Of a DNA stretch of 64,000 nt, positions 33,777-43,486 are shown one piece after another. How positions within the stretch are numbered: the stretch's first letter is position 1; each line of letters opens with the position of its first letter. This DNA comes from Bacillus solimangrovi (lineage in GTDB: Bacteria > Bacillota > Bacilli > Bacillales > Bacillaceae_N). Made by a program: the position numbers and the translations under genes. Where the stretch lies: positions 1 through 64,000 of the forward strand of contig NZ_MJEH01000055.1 of assembly GCF_001742425.1 (NCBI RefSeq), in the 5' to 3' direction. A model generated the notes under the pieces. That model was not told where the DNA came from. It worked only from the letters and a program-made list of their open reading frames with translations, and did not search any database.

Positions 33777-34388
33777 TTACACCGAAAGCAAATAGAAGCA
33801 AAACGCAATAAGACCGCTTGTCATTACAACATTAAGCAAACTCTGCTTCCAAAAGAACATTCCCTCTCTCGTTTCTCGATACAAATTTTGTAATTCTTGT
33901 TCGAACTCTGTTTTCCATGGAACTTTCCACGCTTTCTTGAAAGTACTTGAAAATTTTGTTGGTTGTTCAGAGAAAATTCCCCAGCTAACCTTCAACTCCG
34001 TATTTTCACTCGGTATCAAGAAGTAATATGCCTCCTCTTTTGAATGATCATTTTCTTCAAATGACAAGTTGCTTCTCTTTAAAGCTATCCTAATTTTTTT
34101 AAGCATCTCTTCTTTTGACGTTTCATAGACAGTAATTTTCCAATTGAAAATGAATTGAAAACACAATGCTAATAAAGTTATTCCAAAAAGTATAAGATAC
34201 CCAACTATTAATCTTTCATGAAAGGTAATAAGCGGTTGTATAATTGAGAAACCAGCGCCTAGCAAAACAATTATTTTCGATTCTCTCATTACACCACTTT
34301 TATTATGAATTCTTATTATTTCAATGATAAAAAATAAAGCAATTAGAAATAGTATCGTAGCAGCGATAAAATTACCATGATGTTCCAT
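33777..34388 (-). CDS. Membrane protein of unknown family (tandem paralogue A)
   Basis: 203 aa. Three transmembrane helices near the N terminus (~7-23, ~40-55, ~60-80) and one at the C terminus (~183-200) flank a cytoplasmic domain of about 100 residues. The motifs RIHNKSGVMRES, VYETSKEEML, FKKAWKVPWKTEFEQELQNL and EGMFFW are shared with the next gene upstream (34562-35191). The two genes are therefore a duplication. I know no named family; the KAWKVPWK motif is distinctive. They are in the same orientation with a 173-base gap. Confidence 0.78.
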   Translation of the reverse strand: MEHHGNFIAATILFLIALFFIIEIIRIHNKSGVMRESKIIVLLGAGFSIIQPLITFHERLIVGYLILFGITLLALCFQFIFNWKITVYETSKEEMLKKIRIALKRSNLSFEENDHSKEEAYYFLIPSENTELKVSWGIFSEQPTKFSSTFKKAWKVPWKTEFEQELQNLYRETREGMFFWKQSLLNVVMTSGLIAFCFYLLSV

Positions 34389-34561
34389 TTACTCTCCCTC
34401 ACCTTCAAATGACACACCCATTTTATACCATGATCTTATATTTTTCCATCCTCTTCCCCACAGTACAAAGAAATTAATCATATACCCCCTCAAAAAAACT
34501 TGCCCAAAAAACGATTTGATTTTACGTTTTTTAAACAAGCTCTCTCGTATACTACTATTAA

Positions 34562-35191
34562 TTAATAAAATGCTGTAAGCATGTAGATAATGAATGCTAC
34601 ACCACCTATAAAAAATAGCAAGCTACTTATCATCTCACCCCAAAATATTTCTCCTTCTCTAAAATCTTTGTACTGATTTCGTAACTCCTCTTCAAACTCG
34701 TTCTTCCACGGCACTTTCCAGGCTTTCATCAAGGTTACTGAATATAAGCCAGGCTTTTTCGAAGCGTGTTTCAGGTAAAAGAAAGTAAGCTTCATCGTTG
34801 TCTTTTCATTTGGAAGAACAAAGATATGTTCTAAATCTGCTTTGCGCTGTTCTTCATGAAAGGGAACATCCATACTTTTTAACGTTTCTCTAACCTTATC
34901 TAACAGCTCATTTTCAGTCGTTCGATGAACAGATATTTTAGGTCCAGCAGCATAAAACCTTTTATACATGGAATAAAGCAAGATCGCACCTAATACAAAA
35001 AAAATATCAATAATATACTCTGTAAACATAAACAAAGGTTGTACTAGTGCTAATCCGATAGTAAACAAACGCAACATATTAGAGTCTCGCATGACTCCAT
35101 ATGTATGATGAAGTCTTACCAGCTCAACTAATTGATAAAAAATGATTAAGAATAATAACACAGTAGAAATTAACCTAACATACTCGACCAC
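34562..35191 (-). CDS. Membrane protein of unknown family (tandem paralogue B)
   Basis: 209 aa, same layout as its downstream copy: N-terminal helices at ~8-24, ~40-58 and ~60-78, a cytoplasmic domain, and a C-terminal helix ~187-206. Shared motifs are VRLHHTYGVMRDSNMLRL, VHRTTENELLDKVRETLKSM, MKAWKVPWKNEFEEELRNQY and REGEIFWGEMI. Identity with the copy is moderate, so the duplication is not recent. The AWKVPWK segment before a Glu/Arg-rich stretch is the best family marker. Function is unknown, and no functional neighbour is evident. Confidence 0.78.
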   Translation of the reverse strand: MVEYVRLISTVLLFLIIFYQLVELVRLHHTYGVMRDSNMLRLFTIGLALVQPLFMFTEYIIDIFFVLGAILLYSMYKRFYAAGPKISVHRTTENELLDKVRETLKSMDVPFHEEQRKADLEHIFVLPNEKTTMKLTFFYLKHASKKPGLYSVTLMKAWKVPWKNEFEEELRNQYKDFREGEIFWGEMISSLLFFIGGVAFIIYMLTAFY

Positions 35192-35272
35192 AAACTACAC
35201 CACCTAGAAACTGATTCAGGTCCACCATTATACTTTCAATTTTTGTCTAGAACACCTATTATTATATCAATA

Positions 35273-35311
35273 ATAAAAAAACTTCGTATCTTATCAATCA
35301 AGACACGAAGC
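35273..35311 (-). terminator. Terminator of prfC
   Basis: An 11-bp stem with one G-U pair (35282-35292 with 35300-35310) is followed on the minus strand by a run of seven T. Confidence 0.85.
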
Positions 35312-35327
35312 TTTCGCTTAACTTAAG

Positions 35328-36893
35328 TTACTTTATTCGTTCTGGTCCACCTAACTTAATATCTGGATTTTTATCTTCGAACCATCTTAATGAGAAATCA
35401 TTTTCAAATAAAAGAACTGAACGTTCATGCTGATCTTTTACGAGTAACTTACGGGAATCTGAAATATTGTCCTTTACTTCACCATCAACTATCCACTTCG
35501 CAATACCATACTTTTGTCTTTCCATCACAATGTTCACGTTATATTCATTGTTCATGCGATGCTCAAATACTTGGAATTGCAGTTCACCGACCGCACCGAT
35601 AATATAATCTTCAAAGAAGGGTGTCTTGTAGAGCTGAATTGCACCTTCTTGTACAAGCTGTTCAATCCCTTTGTAGAAATGCTTTTGTTTCAGTGCATTT
35701 TTTGCATACACTTTAGCAAATAATTCTGGTGGAAACGTCGGCAATGCTTCAAATTGGAGTTCTCCATTCGATGCAGCAAGTGTATCTCCAATTTGATAAT
35801 TTCCAGTATCGTATATTCCAATAATATCTCCTGGATAAGCTTTATCAACTGTTTCACGACTAGCTGCGAAGAATTGACTAGATTGACTTAATTTGATTGC
35901 TTTACCAGTGCGAGTAAGTTTGACAGTCATACCTCGTTCAAACTCTCCTGAACATACACGTAAGAATGCGATTCGATCACGATGCGCTGGGTTCATGTTC
36001 GCCTGAATTTTAAAGATAAAACCTGAAAACTCTTCATGTTCAGGACCTATCTCACCAATTGTTGAATTTCTCGGTTGTGGTGCATTTGAAAGGTGGATAA
36101 AAGCATCTAAGAAAGATTGCACACCAAAACCAGTAATCGCACTTCCGAAAAATACAGGAGTTAGTTCTCCTGCTGCTACTTTTTCTTTAGAAAAAGCATC
36201 CCCTGCTTCTTCAAGCAACATAACTTCCTCTTGAAGTTGTTCAAATGCCATTTCATCTAGCGCATCTGGGTTCGTTTCACCATCAATATCCAATGGCAAC
36301 ATATGCCCTTCACCGTTCTCATCGTACTTTTCAAATCTTTTCTCAAAACGATTATATACTCCGTTAAAACCTTTCCCCATACCTGATGGCCACGTTACTG
36401 GGTATGTTTCAATACCAAGTACATCTTCAATTTCTTCAAGTAATTCCAATGGGTCTTTACCTTCCCTGTCAAGCTTATTAATGAAAGTTAATATTGGAAT
36501 ACCACGCATTTTACATACTTTAAATAACTTTACCGTTTGTTCTTCGATCCCTTTCGTTCCATCAATGACCATAACTGCTGTATCTACCGCTGTTAACGTT
36601 CGATACGTATCTTCACTGAAATCCTCATGACCAGGAGTATCAAGTAAGTTAATCATATTATCTTGATAGATGAATTGAATAACACTTGATGTAACTGAAA
36701 TCCCTCTTTGTTTCTCTATTTCCATCCAATCTGATGTTGCGTATTTCCCTGTTTTCTTACCTTTTACTGTTCCAGCTGAACGTAACATTCCTCCAAGATG
36801 CAAAAACTTCTCCGTTAATGTCGTTTTCCCTGCATCAGGGTGAGAAATGATAGCGAAGGTTCTGCGTGGAAGTATCGTTTCATTTTTACTCAT
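35328..36893 (-). CDS. prfC: Peptide chain release factor 3
   Basis: 521 aa from MSKNETILP, preceded by GGAAAGGACATTAAAT. Translational GTPase: [16 protein letters not shown] (P-loop), [11 protein letters not shown] (switch I), [18 protein letters not shown] (G3) and [12 protein letters not shown] (G4). These are followed by domains II and III typical of RF3 ([54 protein letters not shown]). RF3 recycles RF1/RF2 from the ribosome after peptide release and takes part in post-peptidyl-transfer quality control. B. subtilis lacks the gene as I recall, so it is useful for placing the organism. Single gene. Confidence 0.97.
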   Translation of the reverse strand: MSKNETILPRRTFAIISHPDAGKTTLTEKFLHLGGMLRSAGTVKGKKTGKYATSDWMEIEKQRGISVTSSVIQFIYQDNMINLLDTPGHEDFSEDTYRTLTAVDTAVMVIDGTKGIEEQTVKLFKVCKMRGIPILTFINKLDREGKDPLELLEEIEDVLGIETYPVTWPSGMGKGFNGVYNRFEKRFEKYDENGEGHMLPLDIDGETNPDALDEMAFEQLQEEVMLLEEAGDAFSKEKVAAGELTPVFFGSAITGFGVQSFLDAFIHLSNAPQPRNSTIGEIGPEHEEFSGFIFKIQANMNPAHRDRIAFLRVCSGEFERGMTVKLTRTGKAIKLSQSSQFFAASRETVDKAYPGDIIGIYDTGNYQIGDTLAASNGELQFEALPTFPPELFAKVYAKNALKQKHFYKGIEQLVQEGAIQLYKTPFFEDYIIGAVGELQFQVFEHRMNNEYNVNIVMERQKYGIAKWIVDGEVKDNISDSRKLLVKDQHERSVLLFENDFSLRWFEDKNPDIKLGGPERIK

Positions 36894-37130
36894 ATTTAAT
36901 GTCCTTTCCATCTAAAACTCCATCATACTATATCACAAAATAACTATCTCACCAATCACAATCAATATTTCATTTCAATTATACATTGTATAAAACTTCC
37001 GATCATTTTGTTAGTAAATACAAACGCTTTCATGTATTTTTTGTTGATCAATCTTCATTAAACACTATATTGACAATTTATTTCTTAAAAATTAGTATTA
37101 TTTTAACGATTACATAGGGAGTTGACTTCA

Positions 37131-37739
37131 TTGAAAAGACAAAATGTATGGCTTGTTCGCCCGCTTCCACATGGCACAAATCACATGCAAGATTTTTTAA
37201 AAAAAGACATTATCGCAGTTGGATATCCCGTTGGTAAAGAACTTTCAAAATATACATATAATGAACTACGTGCCATTCTGAAGAAATATAATTGGGAAGA
37301 AGGGATTGGCAATGTTAATATTTTAGTTCATTTAATGGTAAAAGACGATATCGTACTTGTGCCTGATGATAATAAGAAAGATGTTTATTTCGGAAAAATA
37401 GTAAGTGACTACATGTATGATTCATCACTAGATGTTGATCAAGCAGGGCTTGGCTTCCCACACCAGCGAAAGATCGAATGGTTCTTTAATAAGAAGCCAC
37501 TTCTCCGTTCAGAACTACCTGAAAGTATAAAAGGCTCACTTCGTTATCCAGGAACGGTTGCTGATATAACAAAACACAATTTGATCATTCATGAAATTCT
37601 TCACCATGAATCATTGCCTGAAGTACAGACCGACTTGAGAGATGAAGCAAAGCAAGTATTATTGGAACTTTTGCATAGTAATAATGAGGAAACACGTCTA
37701 AAAGCTGCGGAAATTATCATGCGGAATGTTCCTTATTAA
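37131..37739 (+). CDS. Hypothetical protein with EVE/PUA-like N-terminal half
   Basis: 202 aa from TTG 37131, nine bases after AGGGAG; the upstream TTG overlaps that site. The N-terminal half (NVWLVRPLPHGTNHMQDFLKKDIIAVGYPVG, VKDDIVLVPDDNKKDVYFGKIVSDYMYD, GLGFPHQRKIEWF) has the beta-barrel pattern seen in EVE/PUA-like modules. Such modules also occur at the N terminus of some Mrr-type restriction endonucleases and bind modified bases. The C-terminal part is helical (ARDEAKQVLLELLHSNNEE-like). No nuclease motif is present, so a binding or regulatory role is more likely. It overlaps the upstream open frame of the NAT gene. Confidence 0.68.
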   Translation: MKRQNVWLVRPLPHGTNHMQDFLKKDIIAVGYPVGKELSKYTYNELRAILKKYNWEEGIGNVNILVHLMVKDDIVLVPDDNKKDVYFGKIVSDYMYDSSLDVDQAGLGFPHQRKIEWFFNKKPLLRSELPESIKGSLRYPGTVADITKHNLIIHEILHHESLPEVQTDLRDEAKQVLLELLHSNNEETRLKAAEIIMRNVPY

Positions 37740-37752
37740 TGGAGGAAACAAC

Positions 37753-38547
37753 ATGAACGTGGTTGATAGTTATTTAAAACATATTCACATTAACAAACAG
37801 GACTATACGGATGATAAAGAGCTACTCAATGCCATTCATCATCATCACTATCTCTATATCCCATTTGAAAACTTAGATATCCATCTAGGAAAAAGGTTAT
37901 CTATGAATCCTAACGAAGTACTAGAAAAAATAGTAACTGGTAATAGAGGTGGACTTTGTTATGAAACAAATAGTTTACTTTATCTCATTTTAGAAGAATT
38001 AGGATACAATGTACACTTCATATCTTCAAAATTCTGGAATAAAGAGAAACAAACATGGAATGCTGATTATTCTCATCTCGCATTATGCGTCACAATAAAT
38101 GGAGATCAATATTTGTTTGATGTTGGAATGGGTGGAGCATTTATACATCCGATTCAATTAGAAGATAACAATACCCAAACCGATCTGAACGGTCAATACC
38201 GTATTGTAAAAGAAACTCAATCAAGTTTTATATTATTAAAGAATATTGATGGAAACTGGATTCAAGAGTTAAAAATAGATGCAAATCCACAACCTCTTGA
38301 AGCTTTTATTCCGATGTTACATAAAACAGAAACCGATCCACTATCACACTTTACTCAAAAAATCATTTGTAGCAAACAGACGCTAACTGGCCGAATTTCT
38401 ATCACTAATCGTGCTCTGAAAATTACAAATCATGGAGAAAAGAACGTTTATCCGATTATAGATCATTTTGAATGGGATCGTTTATTGTACGAACACTTCA
38501 ATATCAATATTCCGTCTATTTCATCAAAACTACAGACTATTAATTAG
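37753..38547 (+). CDS. Arylamine N-acetyltransferase
   Basis: 264 aa from MNVVDSYL, chosen for ATGGAGGAAACAAC directly upstream. The catalytic triad is visible: Cys in GNRGGLCYETNSLLY, His in YSHLALCV and Asp in LFDVGMGG. The N-terminal block LLNAIHHHHYLYIPFENLDIHLGKRL is typical of the family (PF00797). The enzyme transfers acetyl from acetyl-CoA to arylamines and hydrazines, or acts in natural-product assembly. The start lies 13 bases after the stop codon of the previous gene, so the two are likely co-transcribed. Confidence 0.92.
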   Translation: MNVVDSYLKHIHINKQDYTDDKELLNAIHHHHYLYIPFENLDIHLGKRLSMNPNEVLEKIVTGNRGGLCYETNSLLYLILEELGYNVHFISSKFWNKEKQTWNADYSHLALCVTINGDQYLFDVGMGGAFIHPIQLEDNNTQTDLNGQYRIVKETQSSFILLKNIDGNWIQELKIDANPQPLEAFIPMLHKTETDPLSHFTQKIICSKQTLTGRISITNRALKITNHGEKNVYPIIDHFEWDRLLYEHFNINIPSISSKLQTIN

Positions 38548-38578
38548 ACGGACTTTATCTATTAACTATCATATTTAT

Positions 38579-38621
38579 ACCCACTTAACACTTTCATTTA
38601 TAGTGTTAAGTGGGTTCTTTT
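38579..38621 (+). terminator. Terminator of the NAT gene
   Basis: A 14-bp perfect stem (38579-38592 with 38602-38615) is followed by TCTTTTT. Confidence 0.88.
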
Positions 38622-39175
38622 TAACCGATTCGTTCTTCTTGGTCTCGTTTTTGTATCTCCTCTTCTGCAAGGTGTTCTTCACGATCACGCAATCGATGTG
38701 CTAAACGACTAGCTGCATTGGCAGCTACACTAGCGACTAAATCATCTAAAAATGTATGAACACCATTTCCTTCTTTCGTATCTAACTCCTTAATAATACC
38801 AACCTTTTGCTTATCTAAATGACCGTAAGTTGTAACTGCGATACTTCCATATCCAAATACTGCACCTAGCCCGATCGTTTCATCTACACCAAAGAGTCCT
38901 TCATCTGTTTCTACAATGGATTGAAGTGGTTCAGAAAGCATATTTTTCTCAGCAAGCTTGTCCAATTCTACGCCTACTAGGATAGCATGCTGCATTTCAC
39001 GTTTTCCCAGAACAGCATTCACACTTTCAATACAATCCTCGATCATAACGTTATCATTGTATGGCTTTTGCATTTGCATCACGATATCTGCTATATCTTC
39101 TATTGTTACTCCTCGTTCAATTAATATTCTTCTCGTTGCTGCTTCTACATCATAACTGTGAACTTGTTTATTCAT
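38621..39175 (-). CDS. pgpA: Phosphatidylglycerophosphatase A-like protein
   Basis: 184 aa, ATG with GAGGAGAAAC. The sequence matches Bacillus YutG-type PgpA proteins: ATRRILIERGVTIEDIADIV, a middle region VDETIGLGAVFGYGSIAVTTYG, GNGVHTFLDDLVASVAANAASRLAHRL. The acidic residues of the catalytic site are in DETIG and FLDD. Unlike E. coli PgpA it has few hydrophobic helices, the soluble Firmicutes version. It would dephosphorylate phosphatidylglycerophosphate, the last step to phosphatidylglycerol. Single gene convergent with the NAT gene. Confidence 0.85.
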   Translation of the reverse strand: MNKQVHSYDVEAATRRILIERGVTIEDIADIVMQMQKPYNDNVMIEDCIESVNAVLGKREMQHAILVGVELDKLAEKNMLSEPLQSIVETDEGLFGVDETIGLGAVFGYGSIAVTTYGHLDKQKVGIIKELDTKEGNGVHTFLDDLVASVAANAASRLAHRLRDREEHLAEEEIQKRDQEERIG

Positions 39176-39524
39176 GAATGTTTCTCCTCTCTCTGTCTAC
39201 TATTCTATAAGATGACTTACAGACCCAAATTGATTGGTCTATATATTATACTAAATAATATACCATTCCCCTTATTTTTCCTTATTAAACATCTTTCTTC
39301 ATCATTCATTAATGATTAATTAAACAAATCAAATAATTACTGATGCTTGATCTCCCTCTTAAATTTCGTTTATTTTTCTAAGTTTTATAGTGTGAATCAT
39401 AGCATCAGTCAAGACGAGATGAAACTTGTCATAAGAATTCCAACTTTAAGTATGATACAATTCATAATGAAAGTTTTAATTTTGTAACCGCTTAATTGAG
39501 ATATTAAAATTGGAGGACACACCG
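39176..39524. other. Divergent promoter region between pgpA and yjcH
   Basis: AT-rich spacer with two divergent promoters implied. I see no operator palindrome, RNA fold or small ORF worth calling. Confidence 0.45.
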
Positions 39525-40250
39525 ATGGAAAGAGGAACTATTCAAGCAAGCACTTTTAAAAGTACTGAACTAAATGAGGAATTAGAGTTAATTACATATT
39601 TACCACCATCTTATTCACCACTCTATAAGCACCACATCGTCATTATACAAGATGGTCGTGATTATTTTAACTTAGGAAGACTTGCTACTACAGCTGATAA
39701 ACTATATGACGAACAAGCAATTTCAAATGCAATTTTTGTAGGCATTCCATATAAAGATAAATACGATCGTCGCGAAAAATATCATCCTAATGGCAAGAAG
39801 AACGCTGCCTATATTCGTTTTCTTGCCCATGAGATTATTCCATTTTTAGATGAGCAATATCCTACTTATCAAATGGGATACGGTCGTTTTCTAATGGGAG
39901 ATTCATTAGGTGCAACAGTTTCACTAAATGCTGCATTAATGTACCCAAATACGTTTGGGAATGTCGCGATGCATTCACCTTTTGTAAATGATGAGCTAAT
40001 AGAGAAAGTTAAAAACTTCCCTAACCCTTATTTGCTGAAACTTTACCATATTATTGGAACAGATGAGCTTGAGGTCGAAACAACTAACGGTCAAGTGCAA
40101 GACTTTTTGACTCCTAATCGTAAATTGAATGAAGTCATTACCGAACGTGGTTTTGAATACTTTTATGAGGAATTTGACGGAAATCATATGTGGCGTTACT
40201 GGCAACCTGACATTGCAAGGACATTACAATACATGCTTGTTCATATCTAA
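39525..40250 (+). CDS. yjcH: Putative esterase (YjcH family)
   Basis: 241 aa from MERGTIQ, eight bases after TTGGAGG; the frame is open upstream without a start signal. Alpha/beta hydrolase of the esterase D/Fes type (PF00756): nucleophile elbow GDSLGATVSLNAAL, strand HHIVIIQDGRDYF, and C-terminal FDGNHMWRYWQ with the catalytic His. The substrate is unknown; family members include siderophore esterases. In B. subtilis yjcH is next to yjcG, and the same pair occurs here. The short gap to yjcG suggests a two-gene unit. Confidence 0.88.
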   Translation: MERGTIQASTFKSTELNEELELITYLPPSYSPLYKHHIVIIQDGRDYFNLGRLATTADKLYDEQAISNAIFVGIPYKDKYDRREKYHPNGKKNAAYIRFLAHEIIPFLDEQYPTYQMGYGRFLMGDSLGATVSLNAALMYPNTFGNVAMHSPFVNDELIEKVKNFPNPYLLKLYHIIGTDELEVETTNGQVQDFLTPNRKLNEVITERGFEYFYEEFDGNHMWRYWQPDIARTLQYMLVHI

Positions 40251-40359
40251 TTAATAAGTGTGAAAATTATAATAAATTTGTTATAATAAGAGGGAAAATC
40301 AACTTTTATAAACCGTAATTTTTAGTAATACCCTTTAACGATAATAGGAGGGAAAACGA

Positions 40360-40881
40360 ATGAAATTTGGAATTGTTATTTTTCCAGCTAAAAAACTACA
40401 AGACACTGTAAATTCCTACCGAAAACGCTATGATCCACATTATTCATTGATTCCACCACATGTAACTCTCAAAGAGCCATTTGCAGTGAATGATGATGAA
40501 ATCGAACAAATTGTTCAAGATCTCCGTTCTATATCAAAAGAGGTTGACCCATTTTCTCTCGAAGTATACAAAGCGAAGTCTTTTCATCCCGTGACAAATA
40601 CAATCTATTATGCAGTAAAACCACATGAATCATTATTATCTCTTCATGAGAGCTTACATTCTGGTAATTTTGTAAACGAAAAGGAATTCGGGTTTGTCCC
40701 TCACATTACAATCGGGCAAAAGCTTTCTGATCAAGAACATTCTGACGTTCTAGGTCGCATGAATATGATGAATATTAATCATGAAGAAATGATTGATCGA
40801 TTTCACCTATTATATCAATTAGAAAATGGCTCATGGACTGTACATGAAACATTTCAGCTTGGAGACAAAAAAGCGGATTAA
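40360..40881 (+). CDS. yjcG: 2H phosphoesterase superfamily protein YjcG
   Basis: 173 aa, ATG with ATAGGAGGGAAAACG. Two HxTx motifs, HVTLKEPF (~34) and HITIGQKL (~117), define the 2H phosphoesterase fold. The start [15 protein letters not shown] and [17 protein letters not shown] closely follow B. subtilis YjcG as I recall it. 2H proteins include RNA ligases and cyclic phosphodiesterases acting on 2',3'-cyclic or 2'-5' bonds, but the physiological substrate of YjcG is not known. Follows the yjcH esterase and ends at a strong terminator. Confidence 0.92.
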   Translation: MKFGIVIFPAKKLQDTVNSYRKRYDPHYSLIPPHVTLKEPFAVNDDEIEQIVQDLRSISKEVDPFSLEVYKAKSFHPVTNTIYYAVKPHESLLSLHESLHSGNFVNEKEFGFVPHITIGQKLSDQEHSDVLGRMNMMNINHEEMIDRFHLLYQLENGSWTVHETFQLGDKKAD

Positions 40882-40901
40882 CAAATAACTACCTTTTACA
40901 T

Positions 40902-40942
40902 AGAAGGACGAACTAGGTTTCCCTAGTTCGTCCTTCTGTTTT
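40902..40942 (+). terminator. Terminator of the yjcH-yjcG unit
   Basis: A 16-bp perfect stem (40902-40917 with 40922-40937) with a tight loop is followed by GTTTT. Confidence 0.88.
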
Positions 40943-41096
40943 ATACCGTGAGATTTGACCTTTATAAAAGGTATAATTCCTACTTCTTTGAACTTAATCT
41001 ATCTTGAAAAATTGATGAACAATTTACTCCATTTTCCCTCATAACAACCTGTCATTTTTCACATGCTAAGGGCGACTAGTCTTTTAAGGGGATGGG

Positions 41097-41780
41097 GTGA
41101 ATAGAGTGACATATGGACAAACAGCTATCGAATTAGTTATTGGTTTTATTGCATTGTTTTTCACAACGAAAATCCTTGGTAAATCTCAAATTACCCAAAT
41201 CACAACCTTTGATTTCATTTCTGCCCTCGTTCTTGGAGAACTAGTAGGAAATGCTCTCTATGATGATGATGTTCGTATATATAGAGTTTTATTTGCTGTA
41301 AGTTTATGGACGAGTTTAATTTTATTACTTGAAGTTATTACACAGAAATTCAAACGAACTAGACATTTCCTTGAAGGGCAACCTTCAATAATTATTCGCA
41401 AAGGGGAAATCCATAAGGAGAGCTTAAAGAAGAATAAACTTGATGTGAATCAATTGCAACATCTACTTCGAACAAAGGATGTATTCTCACTTCGTGAAGT
41501 TGAATACGCATTACTTGAAACAGACGGTTCAATTAGTATTCTAAAACGTTCAGGTTATGCTACACCTACAAGAAACGATTTTAATTTACCTGAAGAGAAA
41601 GTTGTTTTACCTGTAACAATTATCATCGATGGAGAAGTGATTTTGGATAACCTACAATCAATTGGATTCGATGAAGCATGGTTAAAAAGTCAACTTCGAT
41701 CACATGGAGCAGCCAATTTCAGTGATGTGATGTATGCAGAATGGAAAGAAGGAGAATCCATTTATATTGAAAAGTATTAA
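41097..41780 (+). CDS. yetF: DUF421 membrane protein (YetF family)
   Basis: 227 aa from GTG with AAGGGGATGG upstream; a second GTG three codons on (41106) is an alternative. Three hydrophobic helices in the first ~90 residues with LGKSQITQITTFDFISALVLGELVGNALYDDDV, the hallmark of YetF/DUF421. Then a cytoplasmic domain follows with FLEGQPSIIIRKGEIH, REVEYALLETDGSIS and LPVTIIIDGEVILDNL. The match to B. subtilis YetF is close. These proteins occur in spore formers and have been linked to spore or membrane functions; the mechanism is unknown. Single gene. Confidence 0.9.
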   Translation: MNRVTYGQTAIELVIGFIALFFTTKILGKSQITQITTFDFISALVLGELVGNALYDDDVRIYRVLFAVSLWTSLILLLEVITQKFKRTRHFLEGQPSIIIRKGEIHKESLKKNKLDVNQLQHLLRTKDVFSLREVEYALLETDGSISILKRSGYATPTRNDFNLPEEKVVLPVTIIIDGEVILDNLQSIGFDEAWLKSQLRSHGAANFSDVMYAEWKEGESIYIEKY

Positions 41781-41948
41781 AACGAATACTAACACTAACG
41801 AATTAAGTTATCGTTTAAAGTAGGCGTTTTTAATAAAGCATCCATACATAATAATTACAAATATATTTCTCATCATTAGGAAATTATTGAAAATCTGCTA
41901 TTCTTAAGAGTTACTGATCATTACAATTTTAAATAATTCATAATATTA

Positions 41949-42230
41949 TTACGCATATTCATTAAAATTCAAGCCCGTACCCGTTATTTCTGCGTAACAT
42001 GCGTCAATAATTTCTAGATCAACCTCTTTTACAAGTGGTTCATACTCTACTCTTTTTTTCTCGGCTAATCGATGATTTTCATGATACTTTTCCATTTGAT
42101 ACTCATTCAACTTAATTTTTGTACTTGTCTTGTGAACAGGTTTTATGCCTAACGCTCGCTCACGGTTCATCTCAACACGTTTGTGGTATTCTCTATATTG
42201 GTGATGATTAATAGGTAAAATATATCCCAC
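41949..42230 (-). CDS. Conserved Bacillaceae small protein (MGYILP family)
   Basis: 93 aa from GTG with AGGAGGTGATTTGAA, an ideal site. The protein begins MGYILPINHHQYREYHKRVE, a start shared by a group of uncharacterised Bacillus proteins I can recall only generally. The rest is charged and helical (LNEYQMEKYHENHRLAEKKR) and ends acidic (EVDLEIIDACYAEITGTG). No signal peptide, membrane helix or catalytic motif is seen. Single gene. Confidence 0.72.
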   Translation of the reverse strand: MGYILPINHHQYREYHKRVEMNRERALGIKPVHKTSTKIKLNEYQMEKYHENHRLAEKKRVEYEPLVKEVDLEIIDACYAEITGTGLNFNEYA

Positions 42231-42464
42231 TTCAAATCACCTCCTATTTGCTTAAACTGACGTTTAACAAAAGGCTACTTATACACTACTAATTTACCCT
42301 ATTTGGTATAAAATAAAACTTATTTGGAATATTATTCATTAATCTTCCAATATAGTGCTACCATACTTCCATTTGACGTTGAACATTTATCACTTTAAAC
42401 CTATTAATAAGGGGAAAAAACGCCTACTACTAAATGTATGTGCTTTTTTAAGATATGTTCCTAA

Positions 42465-42503
42465 ATATAAAAAACTGAGACATTTGTTATATGCCTCAGT
42501 TTT
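42465..42503 (-). terminator. Terminator of the TauE/SafE gene
   Basis: A 9-bp perfect stem (42471-42479 with 42495-42503) is followed on the minus strand by an A/T-rich tract, about 20 bases past the stop codon. Confidence 0.75.
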
Positions 42504-42521
42504 GCTCCTTCGTCTATGTTC

Positions 42522-43292
42522 TTACATTGAACTCACATAATCATAAATATTTTTTCCAATTAAAAATACAGTGACGATGATAAATAATCCTCTAACATAT
42601 GTAACACCTTGTTTAATTGCAAAATTAGAACCAACAAAAGCCCCTAAAACCATCGCAATTCCCATTGGTATACCATATGAAAAGACTACAGCATCAAGAT
42701 GAATAAACATTATTAACGCAGCTATGTTACTTCCGAAGTTCAAAAATTTTGCATTTCCTGCTGATTGTACGAAGTCAAAACCGATTATTAAAAATGCAAA
42801 TAAAATAAATGAACCTGTTCCAGCACCAAAAAAACCATCGTAAAAGCCAATAAGTGTAATAATAAGAGCAAATATAGAAGCTTTTTTCCAAGTTAGCTTT
42901 CGATACGTTGATTTACTTCCCCAGTCTTTTTTTATTATTGTGTAAATGGCTACAGCAATTAAGAGAACTAACACTAATGGTTTTAATATATCAGGCGATA
43001 CATCATTTACAATGTATGCCCCTAATAACGATCCACAAAAAACAAGGGGTAACAATCTAATAACTAACCGAAAATCAACATGACCTGATCTAATAAAGGC
43101 TATTGTACTCGTTAATGACCCCATTGAACTCGCTAACTTATTAGTAGCAATTGCTGCTGAAGGTGAGAGACCTGAAAATAATAATGCAGGAATAGAAATT
43201 AAGCCACCACCTCCTACTACTGCATCTATGAATGCCGCTAGAAACCCAAAGCTGAATAACAATACTATCGTATATATGCTTATATCTTCCAT
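42522..43292 (-). CDS. TauE/SafE family sulfite/sulfonate-type exporter
   Basis: 256 aa, ATG with AGGGGGAATATGG. Eight predicted transmembrane helices with the family signature GFLAAFIDAVVGGGGLISIPALLFSGLSPSAAIATNKLASSMGSL in repeat 1. The second signature is IGFYDGFFGAGTGSFILFAFLIIGFDFVQSAGNAKFLNFGSNIAAL in repeat 2 (PF01925, UPF0721). Members export sulfite, sulfoacetate or other organic anions. No sulfur-metabolism gene is adjacent, so the substrate is open. Divergent from the TrmB-type regulator, which may control it. Confidence 0.93.
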   Translation of the reverse strand: MEDISIYTIVLLFSFGFLAAFIDAVVGGGGLISIPALLFSGLSPSAAIATNKLASSMGSLTSTIAFIRSGHVDFRLVIRLLPLVFCGSLLGAYIVNDVSPDILKPLVLVLLIAVAIYTIIKKDWGSKSTYRKLTWKKASIFALIITLIGFYDGFFGAGTGSFILFAFLIIGFDFVQSAGNAKFLNFGSNIAALIMFIHLDAVVFSYGIPMGIAMVLGAFVGSNFAIKQGVTYVRGLFIIVTVFLIGKNIYDYVSSM

Positions 43293-43486
43293 CCATATTC
43301 CCCCTACAGATCATGGACCATTCACTTTTTTTCTTTAGATGAATCACAATCCATTAGTCACTACTTAAATAGTAACCTACAGTGAACTATATGTAAATGT
43401 TTAATTACATCATTTTCCTATTCACATACCTCAACTTCAACGAGGTTATGTTATGATAATTTAAGTACTAATTAATGGAGGATACT

